DNA of 12,212 nt from the NCBI GenBank assembly GCA_022653215.1, contig JALCSJ010000054.1:1-12212 (forward strand), given 5' to 3'. The position numbers and the translations under genes were made by a program. Of this stretch, positions 1 through 5,612 are shown one piece after another (positions within the stretch are counted from its first letter, which is position 1; each line of letters starts with the position of its first letter). The notes beneath the pieces are model-generated. The model was not told the origin of the DNA. It searched no databases and worked only from the letters and a program-made list of their open reading frames with translations. The stretch is from Acidaminococcaceae bacterium. Its GTDB lineage: Bacteria > Bacillota > Negativicutes > Acidaminococcales > Acidaminococcaceae.

Positions 1-1434
1 ACAGGTAATCATGGAGAAAATCAAAGTAAAGAGCAGACTCTTGCCACCAATAGCAATAATCGTATTGGCAATAGTCAAACCGAAACCGGTCTTGGAAGAT
101 ACACCAATAATAATACCAACACAGGCGCAGGCAATAGCTACGGAAACAGTTTGCTTGGTTCCATCTGACAAAGCATCAAACAAATCTTTCACGCTCATAC
201 GTGTTGATTTTCTAAAGCAGGACACAATAACCGTAACAATAATGGTCAAAAATGCCGCATTAATAACCGTTCTGCCGGAGAAGAACAGCATGTAAAGCAA
301 AAAGATAATAGGAATAAACAAATGGCCCTTATCTTTAATAACCGCCATAGGATGCGGCAGCTTTTCTCTGGGCAGGCCTACCAATCCATCTTTGGAAGCA
401 CGGAGCTGAATCTGGATCATAATACCCAGATAATACAGCAGAGCAGGAACTGCAGCCCAGACAACGATGCTCGAATACTGAACGCCCAACATTTCTGCCA
501 TAATAAAAGCAGCAGCGCCCATAATAGGAGGCAAAAGCTGACCGCCTACAGAAGCAGATGCTTCTACAGCACCGGCAAATTCCTTGGAATAGCCGATTTT
601 CTTCATCAAAGGAATAGTAAAAGCACCGGTAGTAACAACATTCGCCACAGCAGAACCATTGATGGAACCTAACAAACCGGAAGCAAGAACGGAAACTTTA
701 GCAGGTCCCCCTTTGGTTCCTCCGGCCAAAGCCAAGGCCAAATCATTAAAGAATAAACCCATACCGCATTTATTCATAACACAGCCAAATAAAATAAACA
801 AGAAAATATAGCTGGATGCAACGCTGACGGATGTACCGTAGATACCTTCCGTATTAGCGAAGAAATGGTTGGATAAGGCAATCCAGGAATAGCCGCGATG
901 AGCAAATATGCCGGGAAATTGACGGCCATATAAACCATAGGCAATAAAAATTAGGCTCAAAATCGGCAGTGCCAAACCTGTGGCTCTGCGGGATGCTGAC
1001 AGTACCAAAACCACCAGCAGTGTAGCCATCCACATATCCGGGGTACTGGCCCGTCCTGCTCTTTCTACAACTCCTATATAATCTGTATAGATATATAGGG
1101 GAGCAGCCAGAGACAGAAGCACCAAAATCCAGTCATACCAAGGCACAGACGTATTGCTGCTGTGTCCCCTTCTGAAGGGATACATCATAAAGCCCATAAC
1201 AAGCATCATACTTACATGAATAGATCTATGTACCAAGGTCACCGGAGGTCCGAAAGCCGCCGTATAAAGATGGTAACAAGCAATTAAAATAGATAAAATA
1301 TAAAAGAATTTTTTCAAAGTCGCATTGGAAAAAACTCTGGTAGCTGATTCTTTATCTAACTTTCTGACAATCTCATCTGATTTTTTAACTAAGTCCTCGT
1401 CGCCTTGGAACTTAATTTCGTCATTCTCAGCCAT
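1..1434 (-). CDS. TAXI-type TRAP transporter fused permease (DctQ/DctM-like), C-terminus outside the window
   Basis: This frame stays open for 478 codons from an ATG at 1434 to the left edge, so the C-terminus is missing; fused permeases of this type are usually over 600 residues. It is the membrane part of a tripartite ATP-independent periplasmic transporter, which uses an ion gradient to import a solute delivered by the binding protein encoded upstream. A hydrophilic N-terminus of about 45 residues (MAENDEIKFQGDEDL) precedes many hydrophobic segments. The small-subunit-like helices come first. A DctM-like part follows, with Gly/Ala-rich stretches such as GSINGSAVANVVTTGAF and SASVGGQLLPPIMGAAAF, typical of the TRAP large subunit. 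The start is set by an AGAGGAG ribosome site nine bases upstream, inside the end of the DUF1850 gene, which it overlaps by 46 nt. The family call is firm; the substrate is unknown. Confidence 0.93.
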   Translation of the reverse strand, partial: MAENDEIKFQGDEDLVKKSDEIVRKLDKESATRVFSNATLKKFFYILSILIACYHLYTAAFGPPVTLVHRSIHVSMMLVMGFMMYPFRRGHSSNTSVPWYDWILVLLSLAAPLYIYTDYIGVVERAGRASTPDMWMATLLVVLVLSASRRATGLALPILSLIFIAYGLYGRQFPGIFAHRGYSWIALSNHFFANTEGIYGTSVSVASSYIFLFILFGCVMNKCGMGLFFNDLALALAGGTKGGPAKVSVLASGLLGSINGSAVANVVTTGAFTIPLMKKIGYSKEFAGAVEASASVGGQLLPPIMGAAAFIMAEMLGVQYSSIVVWAAVPALLYYLGIMIQIQLRASKDGLVGLPREKLPHPMAVIKDKGHLFIPIIFLLYMLFFSGRTVINAAFLTIIVTVIVSCFRKSTRMSVKDLFDALSDGTKQTVSVAIACACVGIIIGVSSKTGFGLTIANTIIAIGGKSLLFTLIFSMITC

Positions 1435-1910
1435 TTGTCCACTCTCCTCTCAATAGCTAAAATCACTCTGGTATGTTCCGGTAATTCCGCTCCGCTGGAA
1501 ATATGCACATCGTTTAACTTTATCTCTCTGGTGGCAAAATGGGAATTAATCCAAACAAAATAAGGAAAAACCTGACCTATTTCATCCATATAAATCATGC
1601 CGTCTTTCACATAGCATTTTTTCCCTTTGTTTTCAGGAATACCAGCGCCAAAAGCCGGGAAACAGATCTTCTCCAGAACCAGTGTGTTTTGGGGACCAAT
1701 ATGGTAAAATTCGTGCCAAGGTATTTTCTCCCAGGAATGAACCCAGCCAAAGAAAAGCTTATCGCCCTCTTTGGCTGGAACCTCAACATAAATTTTTCCG
1801 GTTTTATAATCATAGATACGCAGAACTGTTTGTGCCTGCCAATAACAGCCAAAACCAAGCACTGTCAGCAGTACTAAAACAAGAACCGCAATTTTTCCGG
1901 ATTTCTTCAT
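1389..1910 (-). CDS. DUF1850 family membrane protein of a TAXI-TRAP operon
   Basis: This 173-residue protein has one N-terminal hydrophobic helix (about residues 6-23), then a soluble domain expected outside the membrane. The domain carries the marks of the DUF1850 family: a His-Ser pair near residues 58-59 (WVHSWEKIP), Glu67, and the FGAGIP motif at 87-92. DUF1850 proteins are often encoded between TAXI binding proteins and fused TRAP permeases, exactly as here, but I know of no settled biochemical role. The ATG lies six bases after the binding-protein stop codon. No good Shine-Dalgarno sequence precedes it at normal distance; the nearest purine run, AAAGG, is about 20 bases upstream. Translation therefore probably depends on ribosomes finishing the upstream gene. 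Its last 15 codons overlap the permease start. Confidence 0.85.
   Translation of the reverse strand: MKKSGKIAVLVLVLLTVLGFGCYWQAQTVLRIYDYKTGKIYVEVPAKEGDKLFFGWVHSWEKIPWHEFYHIGPQNTLVLEKICFPAFGAGIPENKGKKCYVKDGMIYMDEIGQVFPYFVWINSHFATREIKLNDVHISSGAELPEHTRVILAIERRVDKWLRMTKLSSKATRT
1444..1450 (-). promoter_or_regulatory. Ribosome binding site fixing the TRAP permease start
   Basis: AGAGGAG lies nine bases before the ATG at 1434. It sits within the coding sequence of the preceding DUF1850 gene and supports a true 46-nt gene overlap rather than a later start. Confidence 0.75.
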
Positions 1911-1916
1911 AGCATT

Positions 1917-2936
1917 TTATTTCATGATACCTTTTTCTTTATAGAACTTAATAGCACCAGGATGCAGTACCAATTTAGTTCCTTTAATACCACGGAGAGC
2001 AGTGTCAAGTTTGATTTCTCTCTTGGCGGTAGCATGAGAAGCACCAATTGTAGCCAAACCTTCAGGAGAATAGAAGCCCTTCAGTAAATCATAAACCACT
2101 TCATCAGGAAGGCTCTTAGCAACCAGCATAACATTCATTACAGCAGCAGTGGTGTAATCTTTGTCAGTTCCATAGGTTTCTTTAGGAATCTTCCATTGAA
2201 TGTAATAAGGATATTTAGCCATTAATTTCTTTAATTGTTCTCCTTCAATAGGAACGAAAACAATTTTTTTGGTAGTACCTAATTCTTTAATAGTAGCATT
2301 ACCCAAACCGGAAGTAACAAAAGCAGCATCGCATTGACCGTTCTTCATTTGATCAATTGCCTCGCCATATGATAAATAGTCAACCTTAGAATCAGAATAA
2401 CTCATACCGGCAGCTTCATACATCATACGGGCATTTAATTCTACACCGGAGTTAGGAGCGCCAACCCCTACTCTCTTGCCTTTTAAATCACTGAACTTAG
2501 TAATACCAGAATCAGCGGTAGTAACCAGCTGGCAAACATTAGGCCACAGTCCCATCATAACTCTTAAATCAGCAGCAGGTTTTTTACCTTGGTATGCACC
2601 GGTTGCTTCCATTGCTTGAATAACAGAATCACTCATGGCAATAGCGATTTCACCTTGGCCGGTAAGAATTGCATTAATATTTTCACCGGTAGCACCTGTA
2701 GCCGTAGCAGATGTCTTATATCCCAAAGAGCCAACCACTTTGGAAAAAGCACCTCCGATAGGAAAATAAATACCGCTTGTAGGTCCGGTTAACACCGTAA
2801 TAAACTCTTTACTTCTATCAAGCTTTGAGTCCCCTTTGGCATCCTTCTTGCCTGAATCACTACCGCCACCACCACAGGCTGCAATTGATAATGCCATCAT
2901 CCCAACCAGTAAAGCTGATAGTACCTTTTTCATCAT
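1917..2936 (-). CDS. TAXI family TRAP transporter solute-binding lipoprotein
   Basis: This 339-residue extracytoplasmic binding protein delivers a solute to the fused TRAP permease two genes downstream. Residues 1-20 form a lipoprotein signal ending in a lipobox, IAAC, with Cys21 as the lipidation site. A Gly/Ser/Lys-rich linker (22-44) follows. The mature domain opens with TVLTGPTSGIYFPIGG (47-62), a form of the TAXI signature. The hinge-region motif KGKRVGVGAPNSG (152-164) and the C-terminal LHPGAIKFYKEKG (324-336) also fit the family. The first ATG (2936) and second ATG (2933) lie six and nine bases from an AGGAG site, so either may be used. Characterised TAXI proteins are reported to bind glutamate/glutamine or C5 dicarboxylates. 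The HgdH-like neighbour makes such a ligand attractive here, but that is inference. Confidence 0.94.
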   Translation of the reverse strand: MMKKVLSALLVGMMALSIAACGGGGSDSGKKDAKGDSKLDRSKEFITVLTGPTSGIYFPIGGAFSKVVGSLGYKTSATATGATGENINAILTGQGEIAIAMSDSVIQAMEATGAYQGKKPAADLRVMMGLWPNVCQLVTTADSGITKFSDLKGKRVGVGAPNSGVELNARMMYEAAGMSYSDSKVDYLSYGEAIDQMKNGQCDAAFVTSGLGNATIKELGTTKKIVFVPIEGEQLKKLMAKYPYYIQWKIPKETYGTDKDYTTAAVMNVMLVAKSLPDEVVYDLLKGFYSPEGLATIGASHATAKREIKLDTALRGIKGTKLVLHPGAIKFYKEKGIMK

Positions 2937-2960
2937 GTCGCTCTCCTTTGTTTTGTTATT

Positions 2961-2985
2961 TGTCCGGTTATATATTTCTCGGACA
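2961..2985. repeat. Dyad TGTCCG-N13-CGGACA in the TAXI leader
   Basis: A perfect 6-bp inverted repeat with a 13-nt AT-rich centre lies between the predicted transcription start (about 2996) and the ribosome site of the TAXI gene. Its GC-rich arms stand out in very AT-rich surroundings. It could be a protein operator just downstream of the promoter or a small RNA hairpin. Confidence 0.4.
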
Positions 2986-3002
2986 CTAAAAATTACTTTT
3001 AG

Positions 3003-3032
3003 ATTTTATCATTTTTTTCACATATATGCCAT
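3003..3032 (-). promoter_or_regulatory. Predicted promoter of the TAXI-TRAP operon
   Basis: On the minus strand a -10 TAAAAT (3003-3008) is preceded directly by TGA, giving an extended -10. Eighteen bases upstream is ATGGCA (3027-3032), which matches four of six bases of the -35 consensus. The predicted start near 2996 gives a leader of about 60 nt. This is motif reading only. Confidence 0.5.
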
Positions 3033-3034
3033 AG

Positions 3035-3062
3035 TTTTTTATATGTTTTTAGTATGTTTTTT
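3035..3062 (-). promoter_or_regulatory. Helically phased A-tracts upstream of the TAXI promoter
   Basis: Three runs of five or six A (minus strand) lie at 3035-3040, 3046-3050 and 3057-3062. Their centres are about 10.5 and 11.5 bp apart, and a seven-base run at 3012-3018 lies two turns further on. Such phasing bends DNA, and A-tracts just upstream of a -35 can act as an UP element. The rest of the 322-base gap between the dehydrogenase and TAXI genes (about 3071-3178) is very AT-rich; I see no gene in it. Confidence 0.4.
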
Positions 3063-3070
3063 GTATACAT
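3059..3070. promoter_or_regulatory. Candidate operator TTTTGTATACAT (TAXI copy)
   Basis: It contains the perfect palindrome TGTATACA (3062-3069), centred about 70 bp upstream of the predicted TAXI transcription start. The same 12 bases occur upstream of the dehydrogenase promoter at 4367-4378. The core resembles GT-N-AC operators of GntR-family repressors and activators. The regulator is not in the window. Confidence 0.35.
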
Positions 3071-3178
3071 ATTTAGCGTAAATTATCTGATAATATTACT
3101 AATTAGATAAATCTTGATAAAAAAGTACTATTTATTACAATTATTCGGTATTATTGTTAATTATCCATTTTGGCGCAT

Positions 3179-3207
3179 AAAAATAGACCCGTTTTACAAC
3201 GGGTCTA
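3179..3207 (-). terminator. Intrinsic terminator after the 2-hydroxyacid dehydrogenase gene
   Basis: A perfect 10-bp inverted repeat (TAGACCCGTT / AACGGGTCTA, 3184-3207) with a 4-nt loop is followed on the minus strand by five T. It lies about 50 bases after the dehydrogenase stop codon and separates that gene from the TAXI operon. Confidence 0.85.
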
Positions 3208-3227
3208 AAAAAGTGGGTTTTGCTATT

Positions 3228-3252
3228 TGTTACAAAGATCCACTTTGTAACA
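3228..3252 (-). repeat. Stem-loop just after the dehydrogenase stop codon
   Basis: A perfect 10-bp inverted repeat (TGTTACAAAG / CTTTGTAACA) with a 5-nt loop begins six bases after the stop codon. No T-run follows directly, so it is not a classical terminator by itself. It may protect the mRNA 3' end or work in tandem with the terminator 20 bases on. Confidence 0.55.
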
Positions 3253-3258
3253 TTTGTT

Positions 3259-4251
3259 TTAGAACTTGTTCTTGCAGTCTCCGGTATCAATGAAATCTTG
3301 CAAGTTCTGATAGGAAATCTCTACCATGTTCTTAGCTGCTTCATCAGTATAAGAACCCAGATGCGGAGAAATCAAAACTCTAGGATACAAGCTTACCATT
3401 CTGGCAATAATCGGATCAGGAATTTCCTTGCCGGTAAAGTCTTTGCCAAATACCTTAGCTTCGTTTTCAATGGTATCAGCACTGTAACCGCCCAAAGTAT
3501 TGTTTTCAATAGCATCGCAAATAGCATTGCCATCGGCTAATTGTCCTCTGGAAGCATTAACCAAAATGCAATCATGTTTCAATTTGGACAAGAAATTCTT
3601 ATCAATCAGTTTCGGGTCTCCTGCTTGATAGTTAACATGAACAGTAATAATATCAGCTTTCTCTTGGATTTCTTCCAAAGAAACTTGAGTAGCGAAATCT
3701 TCGATACCCTTCATTTGGAATACATCATAGCCTAGAACGGTAGCGCCCATGCCATGATACATCTTAGCTGCTTCTCTGCCGATACGTCCTAAACCGATAA
3801 CACCGCAGGTGCAGTTTCTGATCTCTTTAGAGAACATGAAACTATCAATAGTGAAGTTGCCTTTAGCTGTTCTGGAAGTTGTATAAGCCAGATGTCTTAA
3901 ATGCATCAAGGTGTGGAAAACAGCTAAATCAGCAATAGCATTGGGAGAATAACGAGGAACAAAGGCCATCTTAAAGCCTAATTTAGTAGCATAAGGAATA
4001 TTAATATGATCTTTGCCGGCAGTTCTGGTCAGCAAATATTTAACACCGCATTCCTTATAAATATCAAGATTTTCCGGAGTAGCAAGGCAATTGCCACGCA
4101 GAATAACTGCTTCGTGACCTTTAGCCAAATAAGCGGTTTCTTTAGTATTCAGATAATCAGGTACCAAAGTCAGATCAAAATTAAAGCGTTTGTTCTCTCT
4201 TTCAAAAATCGGTTTTTCAACATCTCTAACACCATAGCACAATACTTTCAT
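3259..4251 (-). CDS. D-2-hydroxyacid dehydrogenase, (R)-2-hydroxyglutarate dehydrogenase (HgdH)-like
   Basis: This 330-residue NAD-dependent enzyme reversibly reduces a 2-oxo acid to the (R)-2-hydroxy acid. The Rossmann motif GLGRIG (153-158) is followed by an acidic residue at the end of the next strand (Asp176), which fits NAD rather than NADP. The catalytic set is Arg235 (NASRGQ), Glu264 and His297 (SPHLGSYTDE). The N-terminus MKVLCYGVRDVE, the stretches RTAGKDHI, FVPRYSPNAIA and FMFSKEIRNCT, and the length match, from memory, HgdH of Acidaminococcus fermentans. That enzyme makes 2-hydroxyglutarate from 2-oxoglutarate in glutamate fermentation. D-lactate or 2-hydroxyisocaproate dehydrogenase remain alternatives, as they share the fold. 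The ATG at 4251 is chosen over an in-frame ATG at 4284 because a perfect AGGAGG lies seven bases before it, within the would-be extension. The gene has its own promoter and terminator. Confidence 0.92.
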   Translation of the reverse strand: MKVLCYGVRDVEKPIFERENKRFNFDLTLVPDYLNTKETAYLAKGHEAVILRGNCLATPENLDIYKECGVKYLLTRTAGKDHINIPYATKLGFKMAFVPRYSPNAIADLAVFHTLMHLRHLAYTTSRTAKGNFTIDSFMFSKEIRNCTCGVIGLGRIGREAAKMYHGMGATVLGYDVFQMKGIEDFATQVSLEEIQEKADIITVHVNYQAGDPKLIDKNFLSKLKHDCILVNASRGQLADGNAICDAIENNTLGGYSADTIENEAKVFGKDFTGKEIPDPIIARMVSLYPRVLISPHLGSYTDEAAKNMVEISYQNLQDFIDTGDCKNKF

Positions 4252-4258
4252 AAATAAG

Positions 4259-4264
4259 CCTCCT
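4259..4264 (-). promoter_or_regulatory. Ribosome binding site fixing the dehydrogenase start
   Basis: A consensus AGGAGG sits seven bases before the ATG at 4251. It lies inside the longer open frame starting at 4284, so the 11-residue extension is not likely to be translated. Confidence 0.85.
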
Positions 4265-4326
4265 AATAATATTATTTTCTTCAACTACTTTAAGCTACTT
4301 ATCTACCAAAATCTTCTTACCAGTCT

Positions 4327-4356
4327 ATTCTATCACAAAATTCTAATTATTGTACA
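4327..4356 (-). promoter_or_regulatory. Predicted promoter of the dehydrogenase gene
   Basis: A -10 TAGAAT (4327-4332) has the extended element TGA directly upstream. TGTACA (4351-4356), 18 bases further, can serve as -35. Transcription would start near 4320, giving a leader of about 70 nt. The 14-nt block around the -10 is identical to that of the secG promoter. Confidence 0.55.
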
Positions 4357-4366
4357 GTTTTCTGTA
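4353..4366. promoter_or_regulatory. Dyad TACAG-TTTT-CTGTA overlapping the -35
   Basis: A perfect 5-bp inverted repeat with a 4-nt centre covers most of the predicted -35 hexamer of the dehydrogenase promoter. A protein bound there would be expected to block RNA polymerase. No matching copy was seen at the TAXI promoter. Confidence 0.35.
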
Positions 4367-4378
4367 TTTTGTATACAT
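4367..4378. promoter_or_regulatory. Candidate operator TTTTGTATACAT (dehydrogenase copy)
   Basis: It is identical over 12 bases to the element upstream of the TAXI promoter and contains the palindrome TGTATACA (4370-4377). It is centred about 53 bp upstream of the predicted start, just outside the -35. That position suits an activator or an upstream repressor site. Confidence 0.35.
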
Positions 4379-4420
4379 TTCAACGGAAAAAGTCCAAAAT
4401 AACCCTTCTAAAGAAATTTA

Positions 4421-4460
4421 TTCCCCTGCTTTTTGTCAAAATTTCCAAATTGCAGGGGAA
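4421..4460 (-). repeat. Inverted repeat after the L,D-transpeptidase gene, possible weak terminator
   Basis: A perfect 9-bp repeat (TTCCCCTGC / GCAGGGGAA) flanks a 22-nt loop that can itself pair AATTT with AAATT. It starts 11 bases after the transpeptidase stop codon. Only a broken T-rich stretch follows on the minus strand, so termination would be inefficient. It marks the end of the five-gene operon. Confidence 0.5.
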
Positions 4461-4471
4461 ACAGTACATAA

Positions 4472-5137
4472 TTATTCTTCAATTTTTACCTTTGTACCAT
4501 CTTTAACAAACTTAACTAATTCCCTAAGTTCATTATTATGCATCCGCACGCAACCTTCCGATGCCCTGGTACCAATGGAAGCAGGGTCATGGGTGCCATG
4601 GATTCCTATTCCTGACCAGCCCGGAGTGTTCAAAGAAATAAACCATGGACCATAAGCTCCTTTGATTTCTCCCTTACCATCCCCGAAATTATGTGTCCAG
4701 TAAGAAGCCTCGCATATCTCATCCACAGTAAAATTACCATCAGGAGTACGCAAATCACCTACTGCCTGTTTTTGTCCCTTATTAATACCTATTGCCACTT
4801 TATAGCTCTTTAATGGTTCTCCGTCCTGCATAAGGGTCAAAGTATAATTGCTTTTATCTATAACAATAGAATACACCTTGCCTTTTTGGGGTCCTTGAGA
4901 AACAACCAAGGCCTTTTCTTTTTCTTTTGCTGCTTTCTTTTCTTCCTCTGCTTTATAAGCTGTTGTATCTTTCTCCTCAATGGGAGATTCCGCTACGGAT
5001 TTGCCTATCTGAGCAGGTTTGGTTGCCTTATCTTTTTTTGCAGAAGAAGTACAGCCTGTCCCTACGAAGAAAACTGCTATAATGGCAAAAAGCAGTAACA
5101 TTATCTTGCCTAAATTCGATTCGTTCTTCCTCTTCAT
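4472..5137 (-). CDS. YkuD-family L,D-transpeptidase, probable lipoprotein
   Basis: This 221-residue protein of the L,D-transpeptidase catalytic family forms peptide bonds between meso-diaminopimelate residues (3-3 cross-links) or attaches proteins to peptidoglycan. A basic N-terminus and hydrophobic helix (11-28) end at Cys29 (VGTGC), a plausible though not ideal lipobox because Gly is at -3. A charged Lys/Glu-rich linker (about 32-80) follows, which could span from membrane to cell wall. The YkuD domain (about 86-219) holds the catalytic motif: His180 in IGIHGTHD and the block ASEGCVRM with nucleophile Cys196 and Arg198. The ATG is four bases after the smpB stop, with an AGGTGA ribosome site within that junction, so it is the last gene of the rnr-smpB operon. 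Whether it cross-links or anchors proteins cannot be told from sequence. Confidence 0.92.
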   Translation of the reverse strand: MKRKNESNLGKIMLLLFAIIAVFFVGTGCTSSAKKDKATKPAQIGKSVAESPIEEKDTTAYKAEEEKKAAKEKEKALVVSQGPQKGKVYSIVIDKSNYTLTLMQDGEPLKSYKVAIGINKGQKQAVGDLRTPDGNFTVDEICEASYWTHNFGDGKGEIKGAYGPWFISLNTPGWSGIGIHGTHDPASIGTRASEGCVRMHNNELRELVKFVKDGTKVKIEE

Positions 5138-5141
5138 TTAC

Positions 5142-5612
5142 TCACCTATTTCTTGATTTCATTGCTCTGTCTATATCTCGCTTAGCAGCTCTTTCTGCCA
5201 AGGATTGTCTCTTGTCATAATTTTTCTTACCTGTGGCCAAAGCCAGCTCCACCTTGACTTTGCCATGGGAAAAGTACAATTTTAAAGGTACCAGGGTAAA
5301 ACCTTTTTCCCTGGTTTTACCAATAAGTTTTTTGATTTCTGCTTTGTGCAGCAGCAGTTTCCTATCCCTGAGGGGTTCGTGATTAAACTGATTGCCTTGC
5401 TCATAGGGACTAATGTGCATATTATACAAATACACTTCTGCCGATTTAGTTACTGCTGCATAGGAATCTTTAAGATTAGCCTTTCCGGCTCTCAGTGATT
5501 TTACTTCAGTTCCTACCAGGGCAATACCTGTTTCATAAGTTTCGTGAATTGTATAATCATGCCGCGCTTTTCTATTTTCTGCGATGATTTTTACGCCTTT
5601 GTTTTGAGCCAC
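5142..5612 (-). CDS. smpB: SsrA-binding protein SmpB
   Basis: This 156-residue RNA-binding partner of tmRNA rescues stalled ribosomes in trans-translation. Family marks are the N-terminal NRKARHDY, the GTEVKSLRAGK block (34-44), NHEPLRDRKLLLHK (77-90), and GKKNYDKR (128-135) followed by the basic C-terminal tail that inserts into the ribosome. The length is typical. The start is a GTG at 5612, preceded by a purine-rich AAGGCGG; no upstream ATG gives a family-like N-terminus and the next Met is at residue 65. The gene overlaps the end of rnr by 41 nt. This rnr-smpB pairing is conserved in Firmicutes and matches their joint role in clearing defective mRNA. The ssrA gene is not next to it. Confidence 0.97.
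   Translation of the reverse strand: MAQNKGVKIIAENRKARHDYTIHETYETGIALVGTEVKSLRAGKANLKDSYAAVTKSAEVYLYNMHISPYEQGNQFNHEPLRDRKLLLHKAEIKKLIGKTREKGFTLVPLKLYFSHGKVKVELALATGKKNYDKRQSLAERAAKRDIDRAMKSRNR

Noticed and set aside
322..672. Plus-strand open frame of 116 codons opposite the TRAP permease
   Set aside because: The minus strand encodes an unbroken TRAP permease here; the plus-strand product has no recognisable features.
1607..1858. Alternative minus-strand frame of 83 codons inside the DUF1850 gene
   Set aside because: The DUF1850 frame carries the family motifs; the other frame has none.
3071..3178. Short inverted repeats such as TTATCT…AGATAA in the AT-rich intergenic stretch
   Set aside because: Base composition is so AT-rich that short dyads are expected by chance, and none is linked to a promoter or gene end.
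3259..4284. Longer dehydrogenase starting at 4284
   Set aside because: The AGGAGG ribosome site lies inside the extension, and the HgdH-like N-terminus begins at 4251.
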